From contig JAVJTC010000020.1 of assembly GCA_040219085.1 (NCBI GenBank), positions 1-64,000 on the forward strand: a stretch of DNA of 64,000 nt. Reading direction: 5' to 3'. Every line of letters begins with the position of its first letter. Position 1 is the first letter of the stretch. The translations under genes and the position numbers were made by a program. The notes under the pieces were generated by a model, which did no database searches, had not been told where the DNA came from, and was given only the letters and a program-made list of their open reading frames with translations. Shown piece after piece: positions 53,888 through 62,934 of the stretch. The DNA comes from Acidimicrobiales bacterium. GTDB lineage: Bacteria > Actinomycetota > Acidimicrobiia > Acidimicrobiales > JAVJTC01.

Positions 53888-54377
53888 CGTCGGCGTCGAT
53901 CTCGTCGAGGGCGCTCAGGAGCGTGTTCCACGACAGGGTGGCGCACTTGATCCGGACCGGGAACTTGACCACGCCGCGCAGTGCCTCGAGGTCCCCGAGT
54001 TCGGAGCCGACCTCGCCGCTGGGCGGCGGTTCGACCTCGGCTTCGCTGCCGTCGCCGCCGATGTCCGTCTCGTGGATGGACATCATCTGCTTGAAGGCCC
54101 TGGCGAGGTCACGGACCTCGGCCGAAGAGTGGCCCTTCACCGCGGCCGACATCATCGACGCCGAACTCTGCGAGATCGAACAGCCCTGGCCGTCGATGCG
54201 TACCTCGCCGACGTTGCCGGCGTCGTCGACGTCGATGTAGACGATCACCTCGTCGCCGCACAGGGGGTTGAAACCCTCGGCGCGGTGCGCGGGCGGCGCC
54301 TCGAGCGTGCCCCGGTTACGGGGGTTGCGGTAGTGGTCGAGGATGATCTCACGGTAGAGATCTTCGAGGTCTGGCAT
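53874..54377 (-). CDS. sufU: Fe-S assembly protein SufU (IscU-like)
   Basis: This 167-residue protein carries the IscU-fold signature residues: C40 in NPLCGDEV with Asp42, C66 in GQGCSISQ and C145 in IKCATLSW. SufU binds zinc and receives sulfur from SufS. A region of about 25 residues (108-132) rich in Gly, Glu and Pro is an insertion compared with IscU, typical of SufU. It is the last gene of the sufC-sufS-sufU locus. The convergent overlap with a RiPP-cluster sulfotransferase marks the edge of that cluster. Confidence 0.93.
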   Translation of the reverse strand: MPDLEDLYREIILDHYRNPRNRGTLEAPPAHRAEGFNPLCGDEVIVYIDVDDAGNVGEVRIDGQGCSISQSSASMMSAAVKGHSSAEVRDLARAFKQMMSIHETDIGGDGSEAEVEPPPSGEVGSELGDLEALRGVVKFPVRIKCATLSWNTLLSALDEIDADATGT

Positions 54378-54388
54378 CGTGGCGGTCC

Positions 54389-55650
54389 TCAGAATGCGAA
54401 GAAGTCGGCAGCGTGTTCGAGAGCGTCACCGAGGGCGTCGATGTCGGACTCGTCGTTGTAGATGTACACCGAAGCGCGGGCTGTCGCACCCACCCCCAGG
54501 TGACGCATCAGTGGTTTGGCGCAGTGGTGGCCGGCCCGGACACAGACTGCGTGCTGGTCGAGCACCTGTGAGATGTCGTGGGGATGGATGTCGCCGAACG
54601 CGAACGAGAGGGCCCCACCGCGTGCCGCGGGCTCCGACGGACCGTGGATCGTGATCCCGTCGCCGAAGCGACTCTCCAGGGTCCGCAGGGCATAGGCGGT
54701 GAGTTCCACCTCGTGGCGGCGAACGGCCTCCATACCGAGGGCTTCGAGGTAGTCCACCGCGGCGCCGAGGCCGATGATCTCCGCGATCGGTGGCGTCCCG
54801 GCCTCGAACTTCCAGGGGATGTCGTTGGTGGTGAACCCCTCTGTGGTCACGTCGAGGATCATCTCACCGCCACCCAGGAACGGGGGCATGACGTCGAGCA
54901 GTTCGGCGCGACCCCACAGCACCCCGACGCCGGTGGGGCCACACATCTTGTGGCCGCTGAAGGCGATGAAGTCGGCGCCGAGTTCGGCGACGTCGGTGGG
55001 GAGGTGGGGGACCGACTGACAGGCGTCGGCCACGACGACGGCTCCGGCCGCGTGAGCCGCCTTCGAGATCTCGGTCACCGGGTTGATCGTCCCGAGTACG
55101 TTCGACATCACGCTGACGCCGACGAGTCGGACGCCGTCGAGGAGGCGGTCCAGGTCGGTCAGGTCGAGTTGGCCGTCGTCGGTCAGGGGAACCCAGCGCA
55201 ATTCGATCCCGCGCTCCGCGGCGAGCATGTGCCACGGGACGATGTTGGCGTGGTGCTCCATCTGGGTGAGCAGTACGGGATCGCCGGCCGAGAGGTTGGC
55301 ACGGCCCCACGAACCTGCGACGAGGTTCAGCGCCTCGGTGGCGTTCTTCGTGAACACGACCTCGTTCGGATCGGCCCCGCCGATGAACGAGGCCACCTTG
55401 GCGCGGGCGGCCTCCATCTTGCGCGTCGCGATGTCAGCGATGGTGTAGGCCCCGCGGTGGACGTTCGCGTTGATCGTCTCGTAGTAGTCGTCCATCGTGT
55501 CGAGAACGACCCGGGGCTTCTGCGAGGTGGCCGCCGAGTCCAGGTAGACGATGGCCGTGTCGTTGACGGTGCGGCTCAGCAGCGGGAAGTCCGCCTTGAC
55601 CTTCGCCACGTCGAAGCCGGGCTCTGTGTCGGCCGCCGGGGCCGCCGCAC

Positions 55651-55654
<4 letters not shown>
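54389..55654 (-). CDS. sufS: Cysteine desulfurase SufS
   Basis: This 421-residue PLP enzyme supplies sulfur for Fe-S clusters. The PLP lysine is K236 in FSGHKMCGPTG and the persulfide cysteine is C378 in RAGHHCAKPLM. Other group II features are YLDSAATSQKP near the N-terminus and MEHHANIVPW. It overlaps sufC2 by 4 bases, and sufU starts 11 bases downstream of its stop. This makes the second suf locus the sulfur-mobilising part of the pathway. Confidence 0.95.
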
Positions 55655-56418
<764 letters not shown>

Positions 56419-56441
56419 GGCGTCAGTCTACGAGCCGCGGC

Positions 56442-56475
56442 CCGTAGGAAAACACTACGGCGATAGGAGAAACCC
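56442..56475. promoter_or_regulatory. Candidate operator upstream of sufC-sufS-sufU
   Basis: This lies in the 77-base gap before sufC2. A perfect inverted repeat CCGTAG-N7-CTACGG spans 56442-56460, 24-42 bases from the start codon. TAGGAGAAACCC follows at 56464-56475 and is identical to 9549-9560 before sufB. It is a candidate site for an Fe-S-responsive repressor. No regulator gene is in the window. Confidence 0.4.
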
Positions 56476-56495
56476 GCCGCGAGGGTCGAGTGTCC

Positions 56496-57686
56496 TCATG
56501 CCGTCGCGGCCGCGACCGTCTCGATGACCGCCTCGGCCACCGCGTCGATGTGGCGGGCTTCGAGGGTGGGGTGCACGAGGAACGCGAGGGACGTGTCGCC
56601 CAACTCGGCGGCCACGGGCATCGGTTCGGCGGGGGCGAGGCCGCGCTCGACGAATGCCCGCTCCCGGTACACCTCGCCGCAGGATCCGCTGAAGACGGCC
56701 TGACCCTTCGCTGCCACCTCGGCGATGATGCGGTCCCGGTCCCAACCCGGGGCGAGGCGTTCGGGCCGCACGAACGCGTAATGGCGGTAGTAGGCGTGAT
56801 GGATGTCGGCGGGAGGGATCGTCAGGCGGAGGGCCTCGACGTCGGCGAACGCGGCGTCGAGACGGGCGGCGTGGGACCTGCGCGTGTCCACCCAGCGGTC
56901 CAGCTTGGTGAGTTGGACCCGGCCGATCGCCGACTGGGACTCCGTCATCCGGGCGTTGGTGCCGATTCCCTCGTGCAGCCACCGGAACCCCGGCGGGTGG
57001 TCGCGCCGATACACGGCATCGAAGCTCTTGCCGTGGTCCTTGAGCGCCCACACCGACTCGGCGAGGGCCTCATCGTTCGTCGTGATCATCCCGCCTTCGC
57101 CGCCGGTGGTCATGATCTTGTCCTGGCAGAACGACCACGCCGCGATGGTGCCGAGGCCGCCGACCCTTCGGCCGCCGATGGCTGCGCCGTGGGCCTGTGC
57201 GCAGTCTTCCATGACAGCGATCCCGCGTTGGTCGCACAGCGCCCGCAGCGCCGCCACATCGCCGGGCCAACCGCCGAGGTGCACGACGATCACCGCCCGG
57301 GTGCGGTCGCTCAGTACCGGTTCGACGGTGGCCGCCGTGATCCCCTGGGTCACCGGGTCCACATCGGCGAAGACCGGGGTGGCGCCCACACGGACGACGG
57401 CGCTCGCCGTTGCGACGAACGTCCGGGGAGTGACGACGACCTCGTCGCCGGGGCCCACGCCGAGCGCCTCGAGGCCCACCTCGAGAGCGACCGTCCCGTT
57501 GGCGACGGCCACCGCCGCCCGGGCACCCATCGCCGCGGCGAACTCCTCCTCGAAGGAACGTCCCTGCGTCCCGGTCCAGTAGTTGACCTTCCCGCTGCGC
57601 AGCGGGGCCATCGCCGCTTCGATCTCGTCGTCATCGAAGTGCGGCCACCCCGGTGGCGCCGACTCCGCCGGATCTACGGAGTCCAT
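56496..57686 (-). CDS. DegT/DnrJ/EryC1/StrS-family aminotransferase
   Basis: This is a 396-residue PLP-dependent enzyme of the sugar aminotransferase family. The PLP lysine lies in SFCQDKIMTTGGEGGM, and the N-terminal NYWTGTQGRSFEEEF and VVTPRTFVATASAV segments are typical. These enzymes make amino sugars for surface glycans or secondary metabolites. ATG 57686 has AAGGAGG about 10 bases upstream, so the longer frame to 57950 is rejected. It overlaps the end of the upstream small gene by 13 bases. Confidence 0.92.
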   Translation of the reverse strand: MDSVDPAESAPPGWPHFDDDEIEAAMAPLRSGKVNYWTGTQGRSFEEEFAAAMGARAAVAVANGTVALEVGLEALGVGPGDEVVVTPRTFVATASAVVRVGATPVFADVDPVTQGITAATVEPVLSDRTRAVIVVHLGGWPGDVAALRALCDQRGIAVMEDCAQAHGAAIGGRRVGGLGTIAAWSFCQDKIMTTGGEGGMITTNDEALAESVWALKDHGKSFDAVYRRDHPPGFRWLHEGIGTNARMTESQSAIGRVQLTKLDRWVDTRRSHAARLDAAFADVEALRLTIPPADIHHAYYRHYAFVRPERLAPGWDRDRIIAEVAAKGQAVFSGSCGEVYRERAFVERGLAPAEPMPVAAELGDTSLAFLVHPTLEARHIDAVAEAVIETVAAATA

Positions 57687-58054
57687 GCCAGCAGGTCCTC
57701 CTTCCACGCCCTGAACCGGTCGTGGGTCTCGCCGCTGGGACCGATGCCGGTGCCCGAGCCGTCCGCGAAGAGGCGGAACGTGTACTGCACGGACAGGTCC
57801 GAGGCGTCGAGGGCCATGTAGCGGGCGTCCGCACGTCGGGCCGGGCCGGCCCGCCACAGCAGCCAGCGTCCGAGCCGGCGCTTGTAGGCGGTCAGTTCGG
57901 TTCCGATGTCGTCGCCGAGGCTCAACAGTTCCGGCGGCGCCTCGATCCACGCCTCGGCCGGGACGTTGCGATCCCGGATCGGCGTGTCGGGAAGGTCCGC
58001 GGTGTGCAGCGGGGTCGGGTCGACGGGCCGCTCGTCGGCGGGCAGCGCATTCAC
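57674..58054 (-). CDS. Conserved-looking small protein of unknown function
   Basis: This 126-residue protein is upstream of, and overlaps, the aminotransferase gene by 13 bases, so the two are coupled. It has no membrane segment or signal. Segments such as LGDDIGTELTAYKRRLGRWL, MALDASDLSVQYTFRLFADG and RAWKEDLLAW look like a compact fold with conserved Trp. I do not recognise the family. Its position suggests a role with the aminotransferase. Confidence 0.65.
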   Translation of the reverse strand: MNALPADERPVDPTPLHTADLPDTPIRDRNVPAEAWIEAPPELLSLGDDIGTELTAYKRRLGRWLLWRAGPARRADARYMALDASDLSVQYTFRLFADGSGTGIGPSGETHDRFRAWKEDLLAWTP

Positions 58055-58100
58055 GGTCGGGTCGCGCCCGCGCCGGGTGCGGCCGCGCGGGGGGTCGCCG

Positions 58101-58790
58101 TCACCAGCCCCGCTCGATCCACTCGTCGAGATTCGGCCGCTCGTGGCCGATCGTCGTGTCGTCGCCGTGTCCGGGCATCACGATGGTCTCGGGCGCGAGG
58201 GCCGAGAACAGTCGGTTGTCGATCGATTCGATGATGTCGTCGAAGGATGCGTACTCGAACTTCGTCGCCCCCGGTCCGCCCGGGAAGAGGGTGTCGCCGG
58301 TGAACACCACGGGTGCGCCCTCGAGGCGGAAACACATGGAACCCGGCGTGTGGCCGGGAGTGGCGATCGTGTGGAGGCGCAGGCGACCCACCTCGATGAC
58401 CGAGCCGTCGTCGAGGATCTCGTCATAGGAGGGCAGCATCGCCGCGTCGGCCGCGGTGACGTGCACGGAGTAGCCGGCGTCGCGCATCTGCGGGACGGCC
58501 TGGATGTGGTCCCAGTGTCCATGGGTCTCCAGCACCTCACGGACGCCGAGACGCTGCGCGAGTTCCAGCAACTGGTCGTGCTCGTTGGCGGCGTCCAGGA
58601 GCACCGCGTCGCCGGTGGCCCGGCACCGCAGGACGAAGACATTGTTGTCGACGGGTCCCACCACGACCTTGTGGATCTCCGCGGCGGTGTCGCGGTAGTG
58701 CAGCGTCGCCACGGCATCGGCGGCGGTGCGGTTCCGCCCCGTTCCCTCCTGGGCGAAGCAGTAGTGCTCGATGGTGTCGTGGTCGGCCAT
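58101..58790 (-). CDS. Metallo-beta-lactamase-fold hydrolase
   Basis: This is a 229-residue MBL-fold protein. The zinc motif is THGHWDHIQAV (HxHxDH), with further metal-binding positions in TPGHTPGSM, VFTGDTLFPGG and VMPGHGDDTTIG. This set matches glyoxalase II-like hydrolases. The substrate is unknown; a thioester or a detoxification role is possible. ATG 58790 is the chosen start since upstream residues look non-coding. It is divergent from the acyl-CoA dehydrogenase gene (109-base gap). Confidence 0.9.
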   Translation of the reverse strand: MADHDTIEHYCFAQEGTGRNRTAADAVATLHYRDTAAEIHKVVVGPVDNNVFVLRCRATGDAVLLDAANEHDQLLELAQRLGVREVLETHGHWDHIQAVPQMRDAGYSVHVTAADAAMLPSYDEILDDGSVIEVGRLRLHTIATPGHTPGSMCFRLEGAPVVFTGDTLFPGGPGATKFEYASFDDIIESIDNRLFSALAPETIVMPGHGDDTTIGHERPNLDEWIERGW

Positions 58791-58899
58791 GGGTGGGTTC
58801 CCCCGGTCGCGTGCGAATGGAGCGGCGCGTCGACGCCTGGTATCAAGTCTGCCGTACCGGTGGCCACGTCGGCCGCCGCAGTGGGAGGAAGTCCGGCCC

Positions 58900-60036
58900 G
58901 TGCCGCTCGCGTTGACGCCCGAACAAGAAGACCTGCGCGCGGTCGTGCGGTCGTTCTTCGACGCGACCTCGCCCGAGTCCGAGGTCCGACGACTCATGAC
59001 CGAACCGGTCCCCATGGACCGCGACCTGTGGCGGCGGATGGCCTCCGAACTCGGCGTCCAGAGCCTGGCGCTGCCCGAGGAGGTCGGCGGTCAGGGCTAC
59101 GGCTTCCGCGAGCTGTCCGTCGTCCTCGAGGAGGCCGGTCGGTCCCTGCTGTGTGCCCCGCTGTTGTCGAGCACCGTGATGGCCTCGACGCTGCTCGACG
59201 CGATCGGGGACGGCTCTGCCTCGGAGTTGTTGCGTGAACTCGCGGGCGGCGGGACCATCGCAGCGGTGGCCGTCGCGGCGGACCGGGTCGGCTTCGACCC
59301 GACGGCGTCGTCTGTCCGGGCCCGGGTCTCCGCAGGGAGATGGCGACTCGAGGGGACCGCGCCCCACGTGATCGGCGGCGACCTCGCCGACGTCGTGCTG
59401 GTCGTGGCCTCGACCCCGGAGGGGGCGGCCGTCATGCGGTGCGACGCCGGCGCCGAGGGCCTCGTCGTCACGCCGGTACCGACGCTGGATCTCACACGGC
59501 CCGCCGCACGGCTCGACTTCGCCGACACGCCCGCCGTCCCGGTCGGCACGCCCGGAGCGGTCGATGCGGCGGTGGCACGCGCCCTCGACGTGACCTGCGT
59601 GGCGCTGGCCGTCGAATCGGTGGGTGGCGCGCAGCGTTGTCTCGAGATGGCCACCGACTACGCACGCGAACGCGTGCAGTTCGGCCGTCGCATCGGGTCG
59701 TTCCAGGCCGTCAAGCACCGCTGCGCCGACATGCTCCTCGAGATCGAGACGGCCCGGTCCGCGGCCTACTCGGCTGCGGGAGCTGTCGACGCGACCCGGC
59801 CAGGCGCCGGGACAGGAGCCGACGTCGACCTCGCCGCGGAAGCGAGTCTCGCCAAGGCCACCACCGACGAGGCCTACGTCCACGTCGCCAACTCGACCAT
59901 CCAGGTCCACGGCGGCATCGGCTTCACCTGGGAGCATCCCGCCCACCTCTACCTGAAGAGGGCGAAGTCCACGGCCGTCACCTTCGGTGACGCGATCGAC
60001 CACCGGTCCCGCCTCGGCGACCGCGTCGGCCTCTAG
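58900..60036 (+). CDS. Acyl-CoA dehydrogenase
   Basis: This is a 378-residue FAD enzyme for the first step of acyl-CoA beta-oxidation or a related pathway. Recognisable are LTPEQEDLRAVVRSFF, LALPEEVGGQGYGF, CLEMATDYARERVQFGRRIG and QVHGGIGFTWEHPAHLYLKR. The middle beta domain is present but divergent, so chain-length preference cannot be given. GGGAGGAAG precedes GTG 58900. The next gene starts 8 bases after its stop. Confidence 0.92.
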   Translation: MPLALTPEQEDLRAVVRSFFDATSPESEVRRLMTEPVPMDRDLWRRMASELGVQSLALPEEVGGQGYGFRELSVVLEEAGRSLLCAPLLSSTVMASTLLDAIGDGSASELLRELAGGGTIAAVAVAADRVGFDPTASSVRARVSAGRWRLEGTAPHVIGGDLADVVLVVASTPEGAAVMRCDAGAEGLVVTPVPTLDLTRPAARLDFADTPAVPVGTPGAVDAAVARALDVTCVALAVESVGGAQRCLEMATDYARERVQFGRRIGSFQAVKHRCADMLLEIETARSAAYSAAGAVDATRPGAGTGADVDLAAEASLAKATTDEAYVHVANSTIQVHGGIGFTWEHPAHLYLKRAKSTAVTFGDAIDHRSRLGDRVGL

Positions 60037-60044
60037 GACCCCCG

Positions 60045-60551
60045 GTGATCTGGCTCTTCGGCGCTGTTGCGGCGCTCCTCGTCATCGGCATCGCCGTGTT
60101 CGCCGTGAACGCCACGACCCGCGGCCTGGCCCGGAGCCTGCCGGTTTCCGTCTACGACCTGGCCGAAGCGACCGACTTCGTGTGCGAACGCCTCCCCGGG
60201 GAGGTGGCCGAGCGCCTCGACCGCGACGATGTCGAGTCGCTGCTCGCCTGGAACCTCACCTGGCTGCGCAGTCGCGGGCTCGCCACTTTCGGGCGGGTCG
60301 ACCTCATCGCCGAGGACGCCGCCCGTGACGCGACCGGCCCGATCGTCGCCGACGAGGACGACGCGGTCGACGCCCTCATCGAGCGAGCGGAGTACGAGGG
60401 CATCCCGGTGGACCCCGTCGACGTCGTCGTCGTACTCGACCTCGACGCGCTCTACCTGCGTGCCATCGGAGCGGTCGGCGAAGCCGTTCCCGAACCACTC
60501 GAAGAGGGCGGGAACGAGCCCGAGGACGGGGCCGGCGACGACGGTCCCTGA
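60045..60551 (+). CDS. Small membrane-anchored protein of unknown function
   Basis: This is a 168-residue protein starting with GTG 60045. An N-terminal membrane anchor (WLFGAVAALLVIGIAVFAV) is followed by a helical, acidic cytoplasmic or outer domain (ESLLAWNLTWLRSRGL, then DDAVDALIERAEYEGIPVDP and VVVVLDLDALYLRAI). The C-terminus is Glu/Gly/Asp-rich. Family unknown to me. It lies 8 bases after the acyl-CoA dehydrogenase, probably in the same transcript. Confidence 0.7.
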   Translation: MIWLFGAVAALLVIGIAVFAVNATTRGLARSLPVSVYDLAEATDFVCERLPGEVAERLDRDDVESLLAWNLTWLRSRGLATFGRVDLIAEDAARDATGPIVADEDDAVDALIERAEYEGIPVDPVDVVVVLDLDALYLRAIGAVGEAVPEPLEEGGNEPEDGAGDDGP

Positions 60552-60638
60552 GCCCTCGCGGAAACCTCTCGGAATAGCTCCCCACACGCCGCCGTCATGT
60601 GCTTAGATTGCTCTACCGAGGAAAGGAGGTGGTCCAAC

Positions 60639-60683
60639 TTGAGTAGCAATCGCAGTGGGACTTCGGAGGTGAATGGCCGCTAG
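60639..60683 (+). CDS. Possible 14-residue leader peptide
   Basis: A TTG codon at 60639 is preceded by AAAGGAGG at 9 bases, a near-perfect ribosome site. The frame encodes SSNRSGTSEVNGR after the start and ends with TAG at 60681. The ribosome site lies in a helix with 60692-60701. It might be a regulatory leader peptide or just part of a structured RNA. Confidence 0.35.
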   Translation: MSSNRSGTSEVNGR

Positions 60684-60820
60684 TCGGCCGCTGGACCATC
60701 TGGTGAATCCCAGTCATTCACCCTTGGAGCACGGCTGTCGGGAGCTTGTCCCACCCGGCACGTAAGGCCGCCTCCGGGCATTCCAGCCCCCGGCAGATCG
60801 CCGGGGAACCGAACTCGTGA

Positions 60821-60847
60821 GCGGGGAGGCCATTGTGGCCTCCCCGC
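60821..60847 (+). terminator. Strong intrinsic terminator-like hairpin
   Basis: A perfect 12-base-pair stem, GCGGGGAGGCCA with TGGCCTCCCCGC, encloses a TTG loop and is followed by TTCGCG. It ends the structured region and stands 55 bases before the next gene. Confidence 0.7.
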
Positions 60848-60901
60848 TTCGCGTCCATCGGGGTCGCGCCGACCCGTGAAGGGCCCTACGATGACGGCCT
60901 C

Positions 60902-61093
60902 ATGGAACGACCCTCAGCGTTCGAACACCACCGCTACCTCGGCGACAAGCGAAACCAGGTCGTCTACGACCTCGACGCGGTCACCGACGAGGCGATCATC
61001 GACGAACTCATCGCCGCCGAGACCTTCATCTGTTTCGGCCCCGACACCCTCGCCGAGGCCCGCAACCGCGGCTACCGACTCCGCACGGCCTGA
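60902..61093 (+). CDS. Small conserved-looking protein, 63 residues
   Basis: This short protein begins at ATG 60902 with EHHRYLGDKRNQVVYDLD, followed by an acidic helix (AIIDELIAAETFICFGPDTL) and EARNRGYRLR. Codon use is like that of neighbouring genes and the length is typical of small actinobacterial hypothetical proteins. A frame start at 60833 lies inside the terminator hairpin, so I reject it. Function unknown. The alpha/beta hydrolase gene follows after 47 bases. Confidence 0.6.
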   Translation: MERPSAFEHHRYLGDKRNQVVYDLDAVTDEAIIDELIAAETFICFGPDTLAEARNRGYRLRTA

Positions 61094-61140
61094 TGGTCGC
61101 CCGGGACGCGTCGACGACGCCGAACCGGTCCGGGATCTAG

Positions 61141-61905
61141 GTGCCGTCGAGCGAGGAGCGCTTCGCGTCGGGCGACATCGAACTCGCCGGAACCCTGGCG
61201 CGCCCGCCACGCCCGGGACGTGCCCCCGGCCTCGTGTTGTGCCATGGGTTTCCCGCCGGCTCGACCGGTGCCGCGTTGGCTGGCCAGTCCTACATCGAAC
61301 TCGCCGATCGCATCGCCGAACGGATGGGTTGGATGGTCCTCGCCTTCAACTACCGGGGTTGCGGTGAGTCCGAAGGGCAGTTCTCCCTCGCCGGATGGCA
61401 GGCCGACGTGGTGGCGGCCATCGCGCACCTGCGTTCGGTGGACGACGTCGACGGAGTGTGGGTCGTCGGATTCGGGACGGGGGGAGCGTTGGCCATCGCC
61501 GCCGCGGGCACCGACGCCGAGGTCCGTGGCGCCGCGTCGGTCGGGACGCCTGCAGACTTCAGCGACTGGGCCGCCAACCCTCGACGCCTGCTCCTCTACG
61601 CCCGCTCGCTGGGTGCCATCCGCGGTGACGACTTCCCCGCCGACTTCGACGAATGGTCCGCCGAGTTGAAGGCCGTGTCAGCGGTGCGGTCGGCTGCCAA
61701 GGTGGCCCCCCGCCCGCTTCTCATCATCCACGGAACCGAGGACGAACTCGTCCCGTCTCTCGACGCCCGTGCCATCGCCGAGGCACACGGCTCGGCGGAG
61801 CTCTCGATGGTCCATTCCGGGGGTCACCGCCTGCGCTTCGATCCGAGGGCCATCGCGGTGGTGCTGGGCTGGCTCGACCGACAGAGCCACGGCCTGGCCA
61901 ACTGA
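61141..61905 (+). CDS. Alpha/beta hydrolase without the nucleophilic serine
   Basis: This is a 254-residue protein with the alpha/beta hydrolase fold: LVLCHGFPAG (oxyanion region), MVLAFNYRGCGESEGQF, VWVVGFGTGGALAIA, then HGTEDELVPSLDA (acid) and HSGGHRLRFD (His). The nucleophile elbow normally reads GxSxG; here it is GFGTG, with Gly where Ser should be. The remaining two triad residues are kept. It may be a non-enzymatic member or use another residue. GTG 61141 is the start. Substrate unknown. Confidence 0.8.
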   Translation: MPSSEERFASGDIELAGTLARPPRPGRAPGLVLCHGFPAGSTGAALAGQSYIELADRIAERMGWMVLAFNYRGCGESEGQFSLAGWQADVVAAIAHLRSVDDVDGVWVVGFGTGGALAIAAAGTDAEVRGAASVGTPADFSDWAANPRRLLLYARSLGAIRGDDFPADFDEWSAELKAVSAVRSAAKVAPRPLLIIHGTEDELVPSLDARAIAEAHGSAELSMVHSGGHRLRFDPRAIAVVLGWLDRQSHGLAN

Positions 61906-62050
61906 TGCCCTTCATCGGGGGTCAAGTTCCCCCGAGGATCGACCGATGACCGCTCTTGCGCCCGGGTGGAACGAATCCACCGCTCGCGCGTTCTAGGCTT
62001 TCGCCAGACATCCGACGACCCCCAGCCCTCGAGGCGGAGGACATATTTCA

Positions 62051-62833
62051 ATGAAGAAGCTGTTTCTTGCACTGCTCGTCCTGGCGCTGGTGGCTGCCGC
62101 CTGCGGTGGTGACGACGACGATTCCGCTGCGCCGTTCTCCACGGGGGATGACGGAGGCTCCGACCAGGCGGCCGGCGACGACGGTGGTTCCTCCGACGAC
62201 GGAGGGTCCTTCTCGGGTGATTCCGGCAGCGACTGGTGCTCACTCGCGCAGAACGTGGAGGATGAGTCCTTCCTCGGCAACGACACCAACCCGTTCGCAG
62301 GCGACGCCAGCAGCATCGAAGAGGCCTTCAAGACCACCCTGGACTTCGCAGACGAGGCTGAAGACCGGGCCCCCGACGAGATCTCCGACGACGTCGAGAC
62401 CCTCTTCGACGGCCTCCGCCAGCTCGACGATGCGCTGAGCGACGTGGACTACAACTTCCTCGCGCTCGATACGTCGGCGTTGGCGTCGTTGGAGGACCCG
62501 GCGTTCCAGGAGGCCTCCGAGAACATCCAGCGCTACAACTTCGAGGTCTGTGGTGTCGGCGACGGCGTCGAAGCGGGCGCTCCGGGCGACGACGGGGGCA
62601 CCGCCGGGGACGATTCCTCCGACGACGGATTCGGTGACCTGCCGGCCGACGGCTCGTTCGGTGATGTCATCGCCCAGTCCCTGCAGCAGTCGCTCGGTCT
62701 CAGCGAGGCGGACGCCCAGTGTCTGGTCGACAACCTCGACCTCGACAGCATCGATCCCGAGAACCTCGACACTTCGGCGCTGTTCGGCGTGTTCGCGGAG
62801 TGCGACATCGACCTCGCCCAACTCGGTCAGTAG
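62051..62833 (+). CDS. Secreted lipoprotein, acidic, of unknown function
   Basis: This 260-residue protein has a lipoprotein signal peptide: KKLFLALLVLALVAAACGGD, with the lipobox LVAAAC and Cys18 as the lipidated residue. The next 45 residues are a Gly/Asp/Ser-rich acidic linker. The folded part has paired cysteines (SDWCSLAQ, FEVCGVG, AQCLVDN, AECDIDL) and helical segments. I do not recognise the family. GGAGG lies 11 bases upstream of ATG 62051. A hairpin terminator follows at 62866. Confidence 0.85.
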   Translation: MKKLFLALLVLALVAAACGGDDDDSAAPFSTGDDGGSDQAAGDDGGSSDDGGSFSGDSGSDWCSLAQNVEDESFLGNDTNPFAGDASSIEEAFKTTLDFADEAEDRAPDEISDDVETLFDGLRQLDDALSDVDYNFLALDTSALASLEDPAFQEASENIQRYNFEVCGVGDGVEAGAPGDDGGTAGDDSSDDGFGDLPADGSFGDVIAQSLQQSLGLSEADAQCLVDNLDLDSIDPENLDTSALFGVFAECDIDLAQLGQ

Positions 62834-62865
62834 CCGCGGGCCGCTGAGGCGGCACCGGTGAGTTC

Positions 62866-62901
62866 GTGAAGGTGGCCGGCCCCGGGGCCGGCCACCTTCA
62901 C
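62866..62901. terminator. Bidirectional terminator between lipoprotein and aceE
   Basis: A perfect inverted repeat of 18 bases per arm (GTGAAGGTGGCCGGCCCC and its complement) has no extra loop bases. It lies between the convergent lipoprotein gene (ends 62833) and aceE (ends 62935). It can terminate transcription from both sides. Confidence 0.8.
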
Positions 62902-62934
62902 GTCCGGTGTCTGCTCACGGGTAGCCGGACGGCG

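Larger units (their letters stand above)
60604..60847 (+). ncRNA. Candidate structured RNA or leader with terminator
   Basis: The 350-base gap between 60551 and 60902 is rich in RNA structure. TAGATT at 60604-60609 could be a -10 box. AGGTGGTCCA (60627-60636) can pair with TGGACCATCT (60692-60701), covering a strong ribosome-binding site. GGTGAAT/ATTCACC forms a hairpin at 60702-60722 and CCCCGGC/GCCGGGG another at 60788-60806. A 12-base-pair terminator hairpin ends the region at 60847. Identity unknown. Confidence 0.5.
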
